DNA of 64,000 nucleotides from Saccharopolyspora erythraea (GTDB lineage Bacteria; Actinomycetota; Actinomycetes; Mycobacteriales; Pseudonocardiaceae): NCBI RefSeq assembly GCF_018141105.1, contig NZ_CP054839.1, positions 3,038,001 to 3,102,000 of the forward strand, read 5' to 3'. Shown piece by piece: positions 8,256 to 18,391 of this stretch (position 1 is its first letter; each line of letters starts with the position of its first letter). The notes under the pieces were generated by a model. It saw only the letters and a program-made list of their open reading frames with translations, ran no database searches and was not told where the DNA came from. The position numbers and the translations under genes were made by a program.

Positions 8256-11065
8256 TGCGCGAGGCGAGTGAGGTCACGGTCGGCGCTCCGCGGGTCGGAC
8301 TCAGCGGTGAGACGTTCCTCGGTGAAACCGAGCCACGCGTGTCCTGGAAGACGAGTACCACGATCCCCGGATGGATCCAGGCGCGAGCGGAGCTCGCCGT
8401 CACACGGCAAGGAAATACGAGCTCTGCCGTGATCGAGGGGAGGGACTCGGTTCTGGTCGAGTGGCCGTTCGCTCCGCTACGACCGCGCGAGACCGCCCAG
8501 GTGCGCGTCCGAGTCCACGGTGCGGACAGGTCCGCCTCGCCGTGGAGTGCGGAGACCGAGGTGACTGCCGCAGCCCTCGAACCGGGGCAGTGGCACGCCC
8601 GTTTGGTCGGGTCCGGCTCCGAAGATCCGCAGCTGATCCGCGGCACCTTCGAGCTCGGTCGCGACATTCGCCGGGCGCTGCTCTACACCACGGCGCTTGG
8701 CGCGTACGACGTGGAGGTCAACGGCGTCGCCCTCAGCGACACCGAGCTCAAGCCTGGCTGGACCAGCTACCAGTGGCGGCTCAACGCCGACGTGCATGAT
8801 GTCACCGCACACCTGCGGTCGGGTACCAACGCGATCGGCATCGTGCTCACCGGAGGCTGGTACACCGAACGATTCGGCTTCCGCGACGAAGCACGCCGTT
8901 TCTACCAGGGGCCACCTGCGGCAGCCGCCCAGCTCGTTCTGGAATACACCGACGGAACCGAGGATCTGGTCGTCACCGGTGAAACGTGGCGTTGCGGCTC
9001 GGGACCCGTCGTCGCCGCCGGCATCTACCAGGGCGAGGCCTACGATGCCCGGCTGGAAGTGCCGGACTGGTCGGATCCCTGCTTCGACGATTCGGGCTGG
9101 GCAGCGGTGTCCGGCGTGGATGCGCCGGGTGTGCTTCCCACCGTGCGTTCGTCTCCGCCGGTGCGGGCGGTCGAACACTTGCCCGTGCAGCGAGTTCTCG
9201 CCACCCCGAGCGGAAAGACCGTCCTGGACTTCGGACAGAACCTCGTCGGCCGCTTGCGGATCCGGGTTCAGGGCGACCGCGGGCACACGGTGACCCTGCG
9301 CCACGCGGAAGTGCTGGAGAACGGCGAGCTCGGCGTGCGCCCGCTCCGCAATGCCGCGGCCACGGACCACTACACGCTCAGCGGCGACGGTGAGGAGACA
9401 TGGGAGCCGCGCTGGACCTTCCACGGCTTCCGGTACGCCGAGGTCGAGAACTGGCCGGGTGAGTTCGCTCCGGAGCACGTCACGGCCGTGGTCGTACACA
9501 GCGACATGCCCAGGACCGGAGGCTTCACCACCTCGCACGCACTGCTGCAGCGGTTCCACGACAACGTCGTATGGGGCATGCGGGGCAATTTCCTGTCTAT
9601 TCCCACCGATTGCCCGCAACGCGACGAACGCCTCGGCTGGACCGGCGACATGCAGGTGTTCGCCCCGACCGCGTCGTTTCTGTACGATTGCGACGCATTC
9701 CTCCGATCCTGGCTCCAGGATGTCAGGCTCGAACAGAAGGCGGCCGGCGGCGTCGTCCCCATGGTCGTACCTGCGGTGATTCCGCAGGTGCCCGGCCTGT
9801 CCGAGCCCGTCGCGGCATGGGGCGATGCGATCACAGTGGTCCCCTCGGTGCTCTGGGAGCGTTTCGGCGACCTCGACGCGCTGCGGGAATGCTTCGAGGC
9901 CATGGCCACGTGGGTGGACGTGATCGAGGCGCGAAGCGGTGAAAGCCTGTTGTGGCAGGACGGTCTGCAGTTCGGCGACTGGCTCGACCCCGATGCCCCG
10001 CCGGAGCGGCCGGGCGAGGCGAAGGTCGACGCCGACATCGTCGCGACTGCGTACTTCTTTCGTTCTGCGGAGCTGACCGGCAAGGCGGCCGCTTTGATCG
10101 GGCGCGAAGCCGACGCGCGGCATTATGCCGGTCTCGCCGACCGGGCCGCCGCGGCGTTTCGCGATGCCTATGTGACTCCCATGGGGCGGATGATGTCCGA
10201 TGCGCCCACCGCGTACGCCCTGGCGATCGTGTTCGGGCTCGTCGAGGACGAGCAGCGCGATGCGATGGGCAGGCGGCTGCGCGAACTCGTCCGCGCGTCC
10301 GGTTACCGGATTTCCACCGGATTCGTCGGCACACCCGTCATCTGCGACGCGCTCACCGCCACCGGGCATGCCGATGCCGCATCGCGGCTGCTGACGCAGA
10401 CGGAGTGCCCGTCCTGGCTCTACCCGGTCACCATGGGCGCTACCACCGTGTGGGAGCGCTGGGACTCCATGCTCGAGGACGGTTCGATCAACCCGGGGCA
10501 GATGACCTCGTTCAACCACTACGCGCTCGGGGCGGTGGCGGATTGGTTGCACCGAGAGGTCGCCGGCCTCGCCCCGCTGGAACCCGCCTATCGGGTCATC
10601 GGCATCGCTCCCACGTTGCTCGCTGATCTCGAGGATGCCTCGGCGTGGCATGAAACGCCTTACGGCACAGCGAGTTCGAGGTGGTGGCGCGTGGGCGACC
10701 GGGTTCACTTCCGGGTCGAGGTGCCGCCGAACGCGACCGCGCGTGTTGAACTCCCCTCCGGGGCCACCTACGACATCGGTAGTGGGGTCCACACCTGGGT
10801 TGAGGAGCATCGGCGTTCGTCGCCGTCGCGTGGTGCGCTGAGCCTGTCGACCAGCCTCGCCGAGATCATCGACGACATCGAGGCGTACCAGGCGGTGCTC
10901 GCCGCGATCCGTGCCAGCGACCCCGAACGCGGCGAAGTCTTTCGGAGGACGACCCGCTGGACACCTGGGCGACAGCTCCGCGAGCCGCTCAACAAGGCCC
11001 CGCTGCGGATTCTCGAGGCGATCGAGAAGGCTCTGGCCTCCCTCCCGGCCAAGTCCAACCGCTGA
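8255..11065 (+). CDS. GH78 alpha-L-rhamnosidase
   Basis: Protein of 936 residues with the domain order of family 78 rhamnosidases: N-terminal Ig-like domain, carbohydrate-binding beta domain (LLYTTALGAYDVEVNGV, GWTSYQWR), the linker domain (VLDFGQNLVGRLRIRV, EPRWTFHGFRYAEV), and the (alpha/alpha)6 barrel with PTDCPQRDERLGWTGD and TTVWERWDSM, which carry the acidic catalytic and substrate-binding residues. A C-terminal beta domain follows, then about 60 extra residues of unknown role. There is no signal peptide, so the enzyme is probably cytoplasmic and hydrolyses imported rhamnosides. The start overlaps the transporter stop; an in-frame GTG one codon earlier is possible. Confidence 0.93.
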   Translation: MREASEVTVGAPRVGLSGETFLGETEPRVSWKTSTTIPGWIQARAELAVTRQGNTSSAVIEGRDSVLVEWPFAPLRPRETAQVRVRVHGADRSASPWSAETEVTAAALEPGQWHARLVGSGSEDPQLIRGTFELGRDIRRALLYTTALGAYDVEVNGVALSDTELKPGWTSYQWRLNADVHDVTAHLRSGTNAIGIVLTGGWYTERFGFRDEARRFYQGPPAAAAQLVLEYTDGTEDLVVTGETWRCGSGPVVAAGIYQGEAYDARLEVPDWSDPCFDDSGWAAVSGVDAPGVLPTVRSSPPVRAVEHLPVQRVLATPSGKTVLDFGQNLVGRLRIRVQGDRGHTVTLRHAEVLENGELGVRPLRNAAATDHYTLSGDGEETWEPRWTFHGFRYAEVENWPGEFAPEHVTAVVVHSDMPRTGGFTTSHALLQRFHDNVVWGMRGNFLSIPTDCPQRDERLGWTGDMQVFAPTASFLYDCDAFLRSWLQDVRLEQKAAGGVVPMVVPAVIPQVPGLSEPVAAWGDAITVVPSVLWERFGDLDALRECFEAMATWVDVIEARSGESLLWQDGLQFGDWLDPDAPPERPGEAKVDADIVATAYFFRSAELTGKAAALIGREADARHYAGLADRAAAAFRDAYVTPMGRMMSDAPTAYALAIVFGLVEDEQRDAMGRRLRELVRASGYRISTGFVGTPVICDALTATGHADAASRLLTQTECPSWLYPVTMGATTVWERWDSMLEDGSINPGQMTSFNHYALGAVADWLHREVAGLAPLEPAYRVIGIAPTLLADLEDASAWHETPYGTASSRWWRVGDRVHFRVEVPPNATARVELPSGATYDIGSGVHTWVEEHRRSSPSRGALSLSTSLAEIIDDIEAYQAVLAAIRASDPERGEVFRRTTRWTPGRQLREPLNKAPLRILEAIEKALASLPAKSNR

Positions 11066-11457
11066 ACGTGCGACCCGAATGTCAAACCGCCGCTTGTGGC
11101 GGCACATGCGAGCTCCTTGGTGTAGCCCGCAGTCTGCCCTGGCCGGGCTCGCGATGATCGCAGCGGAAGCTGCACTTCGATCAACAGTGCGCTGCCGTGA
11201 ACGATTCGCAAGCAGCGCTGCTTCAACGGCCGAAGTGGTGATGCTGGCCGCAAATGGATCAAAGGACTACTCACCGGAGGACTACAGTGTGCGGCTATCC
11301 CACCGTGGTGGGTCGAGGGTGTGTCCGGTGGCGCCTAGACTGGAGGCAAACCAAGCCTACGCGCTGGCCTGTAGCAGGCGGATGGTCGCAGGCACGTCTG
11401 TGAGAGGGGGAGGGGGGAAGGGAGTCTGCTTTTCGGATTCCGCACCTCTGACTACTA
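11066..11457. other. Intergenic region before the LacI gene
   Basis: About 390 bases without a convincing gene. A short inverted repeat CCCACC-GT-GGTGGG lies at 11299-11312, and a purine-rich run (GAGAGGGGGAGGGGGGAAGGG) lies about 40 bases before the LacI start. Confidence 0.5.
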
Positions 11458-12435
11458 GTGGCGGTCACTCGTAACGACGTGGCTCGGCTGGCGGGAGTTT
11501 CCACGGCCGTGGTGTCCTACGTGCTCAACGACGGGCCGAGGCCGGTGTCCGCGGCCACGAAGGAACGAGTGCTCGCCGCGATCGCCGAGCTGGGGTACCG
11601 GCGTGACGCAGTCGCCCGGAATCTGCGCACCGGCAAGACGCAGTCCCTCGGTCTCGTCGTCCCCGACATCGGCCTGCCCTACTTCGGTGCCATCACGCAG
11701 CAGCTCGTGGAGCGTGCCTTCGAGGCCGGCCACCAGATGCTCATCTGCACCACGTCCTGGCTTCCCGATCGGGAACGTGCGCAGCTTGCCAGCCTCGCCG
11801 AGCGTCGGGTCGACGGCGTGGTTCTGATGAGTGTCGATCCGCTGCAGGACTTCTCAGCTGTGGAGGAGCTCGGCATCCCGACGGTGGTCATCGATCGACC
11901 CGAAGTCGCCGTTCGCGGTGCGCATCGGGCCACTGCGCATCTGGTGGCGCACGGGCATGAGCGTATCGGGTTCGTTGGAGCGGCGGAGCGGCTCGTGGCC
12001 AGCCGCCGACGCCGAGAGGGGTGGGCAGCGGCGCTTCGAGGCAGCGGACTGCCGAGCCGGCCCGAGCTCATCCGGCACGGCCCGTGCACGCGAGCTGGAG
12101 GCTACGTGGCGGCCGGCGAGCTGCTGGCCCTGGCCGAGCCGCCCACCGCTGTGTTCGTGGAGTCGGATGCTCAGGCCGTCGGACTGCTGCGCGCCGCGCG
12201 CGACCACGGGTTCCGGGTGCCTGACGACCTGGCGGTCGCGAGCGGGGAGGGCACCGAGCTCGCCGAGTTCGCCATCCCCAGCTTGACCACGTTGTATCAG
12301 CCCATCGCCACCATCGCCCGCGAGGCCGTGGCTGCCGTGCTGGCAACCGAGGGTGGCACCTTGCGCAGGCTGGACAACCAGGAGTTCGACCTCGTCTGCC
12401 GCGAATCCTGCGGCTGTGCCGACGCTCTCCAGTAG
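11458..12435 (+). CDS. LacI-family transcriptional regulator
   Basis: Regulator of 325 residues. The N-terminal helix-turn-helix and hinge (TRNDVARLAGVSTAVVSYVL, then a ...RRDAVARNLRTGKT hinge helix) are followed by a periplasmic-binding-protein-like sensor domain (SLGLVVPDIGLPYFGAI, VDGVVLMSVDP, HERIGFVGA). Sensor domains of this family bind a sugar that releases DNA. It lies between the rhamnosidase operon and the ABC transporter operon and so probably represses one or both. Candidate operators are at 6805-6897 and 12450-12497. The GTG start at 11458 has no strong ribosome site, but it places the HTH at the normal position. Confidence 0.92.
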   Translation: MAVTRNDVARLAGVSTAVVSYVLNDGPRPVSAATKERVLAAIAELGYRRDAVARNLRTGKTQSLGLVVPDIGLPYFGAITQQLVERAFEAGHQMLICTTSWLPDRERAQLASLAERRVDGVVLMSVDPLQDFSAVEELGIPTVVIDRPEVAVRGAHRATAHLVAHGHERIGFVGAAERLVASRRRREGWAAALRGSGLPSRPELIRHGPCTRAGGYVAAGELLALAEPPTAVFVESDAQAVGLLRAARDHGFRVPDDLAVASGEGTELAEFAIPSLTTLYQPIATIAREAVAAVLATEGGTLRRLDNQEFDLVCRESCGCADALQ

Positions 12436-12449
12436 CGGGAGGGTGGCCG

Positions 12450-12497
12450 AATTGACTTCAATTGACCCTTGCGCTCGAGGTCTACTCGTGTAGAGTA
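12450..12497. promoter_or_regulatory. Candidate operators upstream of the ABC operon
   Basis: Two inverted repeats lie in the 139-bp gap after the LacI gene. AATTGA-CT-TCAATT at 12450-12463 has perfect 6-bp arms. TACTC-GTGTA-GAGTA at 12483-12497 has perfect 5-bp arms. They lie 78 to 125 bp before the first binding-protein gene, a position expected for promoter and operator elements. Confidence 0.45.
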
Positions 12498-12574
12498 CTC
12501 GGCTTGTAGGCACTGAGGCCCCTTTGGCGGCCAGCCCACCGCTCCCGCACCACTCGATGAAGAGGAGGAGCGCC

Positions 12575-13882
12575 ATGCGAGCAACCACGTCACGTCGGAC
12601 CCTGATCAAAGCGGCTTCAACGTTGGCTGCCGTGGTCGCCGTCGCCGGCTGCGGTGGCACCCGGCAGGGAGCCGCTCACGGCAACTCGATCACCTACGCG
12701 TTCTGGGGTAGTCCTTCCCGGGCGAAGAAGGTGAACGCCGTCATCGAGCTCTTCGGCGCCCGTCACCCCGGAGCGCGGATACGAACCCAGGTGGCGGACT
12801 ACTCGAGCTACGTCGAAGGGCTCACGGTGCGTGCCGCGGGCGGCGGCCTTGCGTGTGCGCTCGGCATGCAGAGCACCTTCTGCGCCCAATACGCCGAGGC
12901 CGGGCTGTTGCGACCGCTCGACGACCTCACCGAAAGCGGTCAGATCGACGTGTCCAACATCCCCGACGACGTGCTGGCGGCCGGACGCGTCGATGGCGTG
13001 CAGTACATGATCCCCACTGGCACGTTCGTCCGAATCCTCGGCTACAACGCGGACCTGGTCGCCTCCTCCGGAGCCACGGCGCCCACCAGCGACATGACTT
13101 GGGACAACTACGCCGCATTCTTGCGCGAGATGCAGCGTGGTCTGCCCGACGGGGTTCGCGCCACCGAGATTGAGGCGACCAACATGTTCACGCTCACCTC
13201 GTGGGTGGTCGGCCACGGCGAGCGGATGTTCGACGGTGACCGGCTCGGATTCGGCAAGAGCTTGCTGGCGGAGTGGTTCCAGCTCTGGCTCGAGCTGACC
13301 AGCGACGGGGTCACGGTTCCGCCCTCGGCCATCCCGAAGCAGACCGGGTCAGTGGAGCTCACTCCGCTGGCGCAGGGGACTGCTGCGATCGGTACCCGCG
13401 ACATCCCGCACCTCCACGTCACCGAGCAGGTTCTGGCCGCCAACGAACGCGGTACGGCTATCTCCGAGGTTTCCATGCCGAGCCCGGAGGTCTCTCGGTC
13501 CGCGAACGTCCTCGGGGCCAATGGGATCGCGATCTCCGCCGACTGCGGCGATGTCGCGACGACCGCGGCCTTCATCGACTTCTTCACCAACAACGCCGAG
13601 GCCGCACTCGCATTCAAGTCCGACAACGGCATCGTGACCAACGTCCACGCCCAGGACGTTCTCATCGGTGACTCCAAGACTCCCCAGGGAGTCAAGCGAA
13701 ACGTCACGACTTGGCGTGCGCTGACCGAAGCACGAGACCTCACCACGACGACCTATCCAGCAGGGCTCCCCAGCCTCACCACGGAACTGGCGCGCCTGTA
13801 CGAGCGCGTCGCCTTCGACCGGATGAGCGTCGACGAAGCCGTCGACGCGTTCTTCTCCACCGCCGAGCACGTACTCGGCTGA
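12575..13882 (+). CDS. ABC sugar transporter, substrate-binding lipoprotein (system 1)
   Basis: Extracytoplasmic sugar-binding protein of 435 residues. The N-terminus has a twin-arginine-like motif (SRRTLIK), a hydrophobic stretch and a lipobox ending in VAGC, so it is an exported, lipid-anchored protein. The body has the family 1 (MalE/UgpB-like) pattern: ITYAFWGS at the start, a mid-region TFVRILGYNADLV, and C-terminal helices with FFTNNAEAALAF. ATG 12575 follows AGGAGGAGCGCC. It is the first gene of a long operon and is followed at 33 bp by its permeases. The sugar specificity cannot be read directly. Confidence 0.9.
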   Translation: MRATTSRRTLIKAASTLAAVVAVAGCGGTRQGAAHGNSITYAFWGSPSRAKKVNAVIELFGARHPGARIRTQVADYSSYVEGLTVRAAGGGLACALGMQSTFCAQYAEAGLLRPLDDLTESGQIDVSNIPDDVLAAGRVDGVQYMIPTGTFVRILGYNADLVASSGATAPTSDMTWDNYAAFLREMQRGLPDGVRATEIEATNMFTLTSWVVGHGERMFDGDRLGFGKSLLAEWFQLWLELTSDGVTVPPSAIPKQTGSVELTPLAQGTAAIGTRDIPHLHVTEQVLAANERGTAISEVSMPSPEVSRSANVLGANGIAISADCGDVATTAAFIDFFTNNAEAALAFKSDNGIVTNVHAQDVLIGDSKTPQGVKRNVTTWRALTEARDLTTTTYPAGLPSLTTELARLYERVAFDRMSVDEAVDAFFSTAEHVLG

Positions 13883-13915
13883 CCGATTCGTCCGAGGCCT
13901 GAACGGAGCCCGTCG

Positions 13916-14872
13916 ATGGCCGTTGCGATTGACCGCCCACCCGACGCCGGCACGACCCGCACCAGCCCAGCCGCCCGGCGAGGCAGCGCCCGGCACGAGA
14001 ACCTCAGCGGCTATCTCTTCCTCAGCCCCTGGCTGATCGGATTCGTCACCATCGTGGCAGGACCGATGGCCGCCTCCCTCTACTTCTCGTTCACCCACTA
14101 CTCCGTGCTCCGCAGTCCGAAGTGGACCGGGGTGGACAACTACCTGCGCATGCTCACCGAGGATCCGAGGTTCTGGACCTCGCTCGAGGTCACACTGACC
14201 TATCTCGTGACATCGGTGCCGTTGGTGCAGGTGTTCGCGCTGTTCCTGGCCGCGATCCTGAACCGCGGCGTGCGCGGTCTGACCGTCTACCGGGCGGTGT
14301 TCTACCTGCCGTCGCTGATCGGTGGGAGCGTGGCCATCGCGATCCTCTGGCGCTACCTGTTCGACGGCGACGGCCTGCTGAACAACATGCTTGCCACGGT
14401 CGGTCTGTCTACCGAGCACTCCTGGATCGGCAGTCCGGAAACGTCGCTGTGGACGCTGGTGATCCTCAACGTCTGGCAGTTCGGCGCCGCGATGATCATC
14501 TATCTTGCCGGTCTGCGGCAGATCCCCGCCGAGCTCTACGAGTCCGCTGCGATGGACGGCGCTGGCGCCGCCCGCCGGTTCTGGTCGGTCACCCTGCCGC
14601 TGCTGAGTCCGGTGATCTTCTTCAACGTGCTGATGAACGTGGTGAGCGCGTTCCAGGCGTTCAACACCGCCTACATCGTGAGCAACGGCACCGGCGGTCC
14701 GGCCGACTCCACCCTCTTCTACACCCTTTACCTCTACCAGCGAGGGTTCCTCGACTTCGACATGGGATATGCCTCCGCGCTCGGCTGGGGCCTGCTCGTA
14801 CTCGTTGCGGCCTCGGCGGCCGGGCTCTTCGCGTTGAGCCGTCACCTGGTGTTCTACGGAGACGAACGATGA
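13916..14872 (+). CDS. ABC sugar permease, MalF/UgpA type (system 1)
   Basis: Integral membrane permease of 318 residues with six predicted membrane helices (first at YLFLSPWLIGFVTIVAGP). The cytoplasmic EAA loop ESAAMDGAGAARRFWSVTLP contacts the ATPase. This is the MalF-type partner. Its stop codon overlaps the start of the MalG-type permease (ATGA), typical of coupled permease pairs. The ATPase is not adjacent but lies three genes downstream at 17265. Confidence 0.92.
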   Translation: MAVAIDRPPDAGTTRTSPAARRGSARHENLSGYLFLSPWLIGFVTIVAGPMAASLYFSFTHYSVLRSPKWTGVDNYLRMLTEDPRFWTSLEVTLTYLVTSVPLVQVFALFLAAILNRGVRGLTVYRAVFYLPSLIGGSVAIAILWRYLFDGDGLLNNMLATVGLSTEHSWIGSPETSLWTLVILNVWQFGAAMIIYLAGLRQIPAELYESAAMDGAGAARRFWSVTLPLLSPVIFFNVLMNVVSAFQAFNTAYIVSNGTGGPADSTLFYTLYLYQRGFLDFDMGYASALGWGLLVLVAASAAGLFALSRHLVFYGDER

Positions 14873-15762
14873 CCATCCACGAAAGCAGCGCCGGAGGCGG
14901 AACCTCACGGGTTAGGGTTGGGCGACAGCTCCTCGCGCGTCAGCAGTTCCTCCGCCACCTCCTGTTCATCTCGCTCGGTGCCGTCATGTTCTACCCGCTC
15001 GCATGGATGCTCGGGGCGTCATTCCGGGACGATGCCGCCATTGCCGACCCGGGAATCTGGCCTGGCGAGCACTTCACCGTCGACGGCTACGTGGAGGGAT
15101 GGCAGGGCGTCTCGGGGGTGTCCTTCGGACGGTTCATGCTCAACTCGTTGCTCGTCACGGCTCTGTGCGTGGTGGCCAACCTGGTGGCGTGCTCGGTCAC
15201 GGCCTACGCATTCGCCCGCATCAACTTCCGGCTGCGCAAGATGTGGTTCGTGATCATGCTCGGCACGCTGATGCTGCCGCACCACGTGATCCTCGTTCCG
15301 CAGTACGTGCTGTTCCGCGAGCTCGGCTGGGTCGACACCTACCTCCCGCTCGTCATACCGAAACTACTGGCCACCGACACGTTCTTCATCTTCCTGCTCG
15401 TGCAGTTCTTCCGAACCATCCCGCGGGAACTCGACGAGGCCGCCCGCCTCGACGGCTGCGGCCACCTGGGCATCTTCGTCCGCATCATCCTGCCCCTGAC
15501 GAAACCGGCGCTGGCCACGACGGCGATCTTCACGTTCATCTACAGCTGGAACGACTTCTTCACCCCACTCATCTACCTCAACGACCCCGAGCTCTACACG
15601 GTGCCGCTGGCGCTGCGGTCGTTCATCGACACCACGTCCAACTCGGCTTTCGGAGCCCTGTTCGCGATGTCGATCCTGTCGCTGCTGCCGGTGCTCGGCA
15701 TCTTCATCGCCTTCCAGCGTCTTCTCGTGGAAGGCATCAGCACCACAGGACTGCGTGGTTAG
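14869..15762 (+). CDS. ABC sugar permease, MalG/UgpE type (system 1)
   Basis: Permease of 297 residues with about six membrane helices and the EAA loop EAARLDGCGHLGIFVRIILP. It starts at ATG 14869, overlapping the previous stop by 4 bp. The C-terminus ending in FQRLLVEGISTTGLRG is typical of the MalG class. It forms the membrane pore with the preceding permease; the ATPase at 17265 is the likely energiser. Confidence 0.92.
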   Translation: MTIHESSAGGGTSRVRVGRQLLARQQFLRHLLFISLGAVMFYPLAWMLGASFRDDAAIADPGIWPGEHFTVDGYVEGWQGVSGVSFGRFMLNSLLVTALCVVANLVACSVTAYAFARINFRLRKMWFVIMLGTLMLPHHVILVPQYVLFRELGWVDTYLPLVIPKLLATDTFFIFLLVQFFRTIPRELDEAARLDGCGHLGIFVRIILPLTKPALATTAIFTFIYSWNDFFTPLIYLNDPELYTVPLALRSFIDTTSNSAFGALFAMSILSLLPVLGIFIAFQRLLVEGISTTGLRG

Positions 15763-15771
15763 GAGCAGATC

Positions 15772-16239
15772 ATGCGCATTGCCATTTCGAACGATCACGC
15801 GGGCTTCCCGCTCAAGCCGGCAGTGGTCGACGCTGTCCGCGCACGTGGCCACGACGTGATCGACGTGGGCACGACGGACGACGCGCCGTGCGACTTCCCG
15901 GTGATGACCCGGAAGGTGACCGACCTGGTCACCTCGCGCCACGCTGACCGGGGCATCCTCGTCTGCGGCACGGGAGTCGGCGCCGCGATCGCCGCCAACA
16001 AGGTGCCCGGCATCCGGGCCGCGGTCGTTCACGACACCCACGTCGCCCGGCAGGGCGTGGAGCACGACGACGTCAACGTCGCCTGTCTCGGTGCCTGGAT
16101 CGTAGGACCGCGGATAGCCGAGGACGCCGTGGTCGCCTTTCTCTCCGCGACGTTCGGCACTGGCCCCGATGTTCGAAGAAGAGTGGCCCAGCTCGCCGAG
16201 ATGGAACGGGCAGCCGGGGCGAAAGCGGGTGGTGCGTAG
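15772..16239 (+). CDS. RpiB/LacAB-family sugar-phosphate isomerase
   Basis: Protein of 155 residues matching the RpiB fold, with N-terminal RIAISNDHAGF (phosphate and catalytic region), VIDVGTTDDAPCDFP, the active-site GILVCGTGVGAAIAANKVPGIRAA including the Cys, and HDDVNVACLGAW. Family members isomerise ribose 5-phosphate, allose 6-phosphate, galactose 6-phosphate or tetrulose 4-phosphates such as those in erythritol breakdown. Its place inside a sugar ABC operon, 10 bp after a permease, points to catabolism of the imported sugar rather than housekeeping pentose metabolism. Confidence 0.88.
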   Translation: MRIAISNDHAGFPLKPAVVDAVRARGHDVIDVGTTDDAPCDFPVMTRKVTDLVTSRHADRGILVCGTGVGAAIAANKVPGIRAAVVHDTHVARQGVEHDDVNVACLGAWIVGPRIAEDAVVAFLSATFGTGPDVRRRVAQLAEMERAAGAKAGGA

Positions 16240-16312
16240 GACAGCTGCTCGCGAGCGCGCTACCCGGTATTTCCGCATCAGTACCTCGCCAATGCGAAAG
16301 GTGAACCCAAGC

Positions 16313-17089
16313 ATGTCGCTTCCCAGTGAACGCAAAAAGGAAATCCTCGACACCGTCGCGAAGCTGCGCGTCACCGACATCCGCGACGGGATGGATTGGG
16401 TCGGTAAGCACCACCTCGGCACCGTTTCCCCGGAGATCCGGCCCTTGTGGCGCACCAAGGCCGCCGGCTTCGCCCTGACCTGCCGCCACGTCCCGACCCA
16501 GCAGTCCGTTCCGACGATGACCCCGCGCGAGTACACGAAGTGGGCCTACGAGTACTGGTACGGCGAGGTTTTCGCCAACGATCTCGCCCAGGAGATCGAC
16601 GACACGACGTTCCTGGTCATCGACACCTGCAACACCCAGACTCCCGCGGTCGGCTCCATGGACTCGATGTGCTGGGCCGCACTCGGCGCCCGCGGCGTGC
16701 TGACGAACGGCGGTACCCGCGACTCCGATGAAACCCTGGAGCAGAAGGCCATTCCCATCTGGTCGCGCTGGATCGTCCAGCCCATGTACCAGGGGCGCGT
16801 CGAGTGGGGTGGCCACAGCATGCAGGTCGAGATCGGCGGACAACTCGTGCGCCGCGACGACCTCGTGGTCGCCGACGGTGACGGCGCGATCATCGTGCCG
16901 GAAGAACTCGTCGATGACGTACTCACCTACGCCATCCAGGAATCGGAGAACGACAAGCGCGCGCGAGCGATGCTGTTCGACCGGCTCGGCATCGCCCGCA
17001 ACGAGAGCACGGAATCGTCATTCGACGTCGACCCGCACCCCTACGCCATGACCGAGGAGGCCCTGGACAAGCGCCTGCGCCGAACCTGA
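16313..17089 (+). CDS. RraA-like (HMG/CHA aldolase-fold) protein
   Basis: Protein of 258 residues of the RraA-like/demethylmenaquinone-methyltransferase-like fold. The characteristic LGARGVLTNGGTRDSDE with the Arg-Asp pair used for metal and pyruvate binding is present, as is DLVVADGDGAIIVPEEL. Members include 4-hydroxy-4-methyl-2-oxoglutarate aldolases and RNase E inhibitors. In sugar operons they probably cleave or decarboxylate a sugar-acid intermediate. ATG 16313 is preferred because AAAGGTGA precedes it; ATG 16292 is an in-frame alternative. It is longer at both ends than classical RraA (about 160 residues). Physiological reaction unknown. Confidence 0.82.
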   Translation: MSLPSERKKEILDTVAKLRVTDIRDGMDWVGKHHLGTVSPEIRPLWRTKAAGFALTCRHVPTQQSVPTMTPREYTKWAYEYWYGEVFANDLAQEIDDTTFLVIDTCNTQTPAVGSMDSMCWAALGARGVLTNGGTRDSDETLEQKAIPIWSRWIVQPMYQGRVEWGGHSMQVEIGGQLVRRDDLVVADGDGAIIVPEELVDDVLTYAIQESENDKRARAMLFDRLGIARNESTESSFDVDPHPYAMTEEALDKRLRRT

Positions 17090-17096
17090 CGGCAGC

Positions 17097-17129
17097 GGGT
17101 GTGGGGACCGGTCCGCGGCCCCCACACCC
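17097..17129 (+). terminator. Intra-operon hairpin before the ABC ATPase gene
   Basis: GGGTGTGGGG (17097-17106) and CCCCACACCC (17120-17129) form a perfect 10-bp stem with a 13-base loop, directly after the RraA-like stop codon. No T-run follows. It may be a partial terminator or an mRNA-stabilising element that sets the ratio of upstream to downstream operon products. Confidence 0.7.
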
Positions 17130-17264
17130 GGGAACCTCGCGCGGGAAGAGGAATTCGAGCGCTGTTGGCAGGGCTCTCCTGCCGCTGCGGACGTGCTTCC
17201 GGGAGTTTGTGTCTGGAAGGGAGCGCGTTGCGTCTTTCAGGGTCGAGGAGCAAAGGAGCTCGCT

Positions 17265-18359
<1,095 letters not shown>

Positions 18360-18391
18360 CTCAGCCAGACGGCTCGATGGAGGCAGACGAC

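Noticed and set aside
8477-11107. Long open frame on the minus strand opposite the rhamnosidase
   Set aside because: Antisense shadow with no recognisable domain; the plus strand carries clear GH78 motifs.
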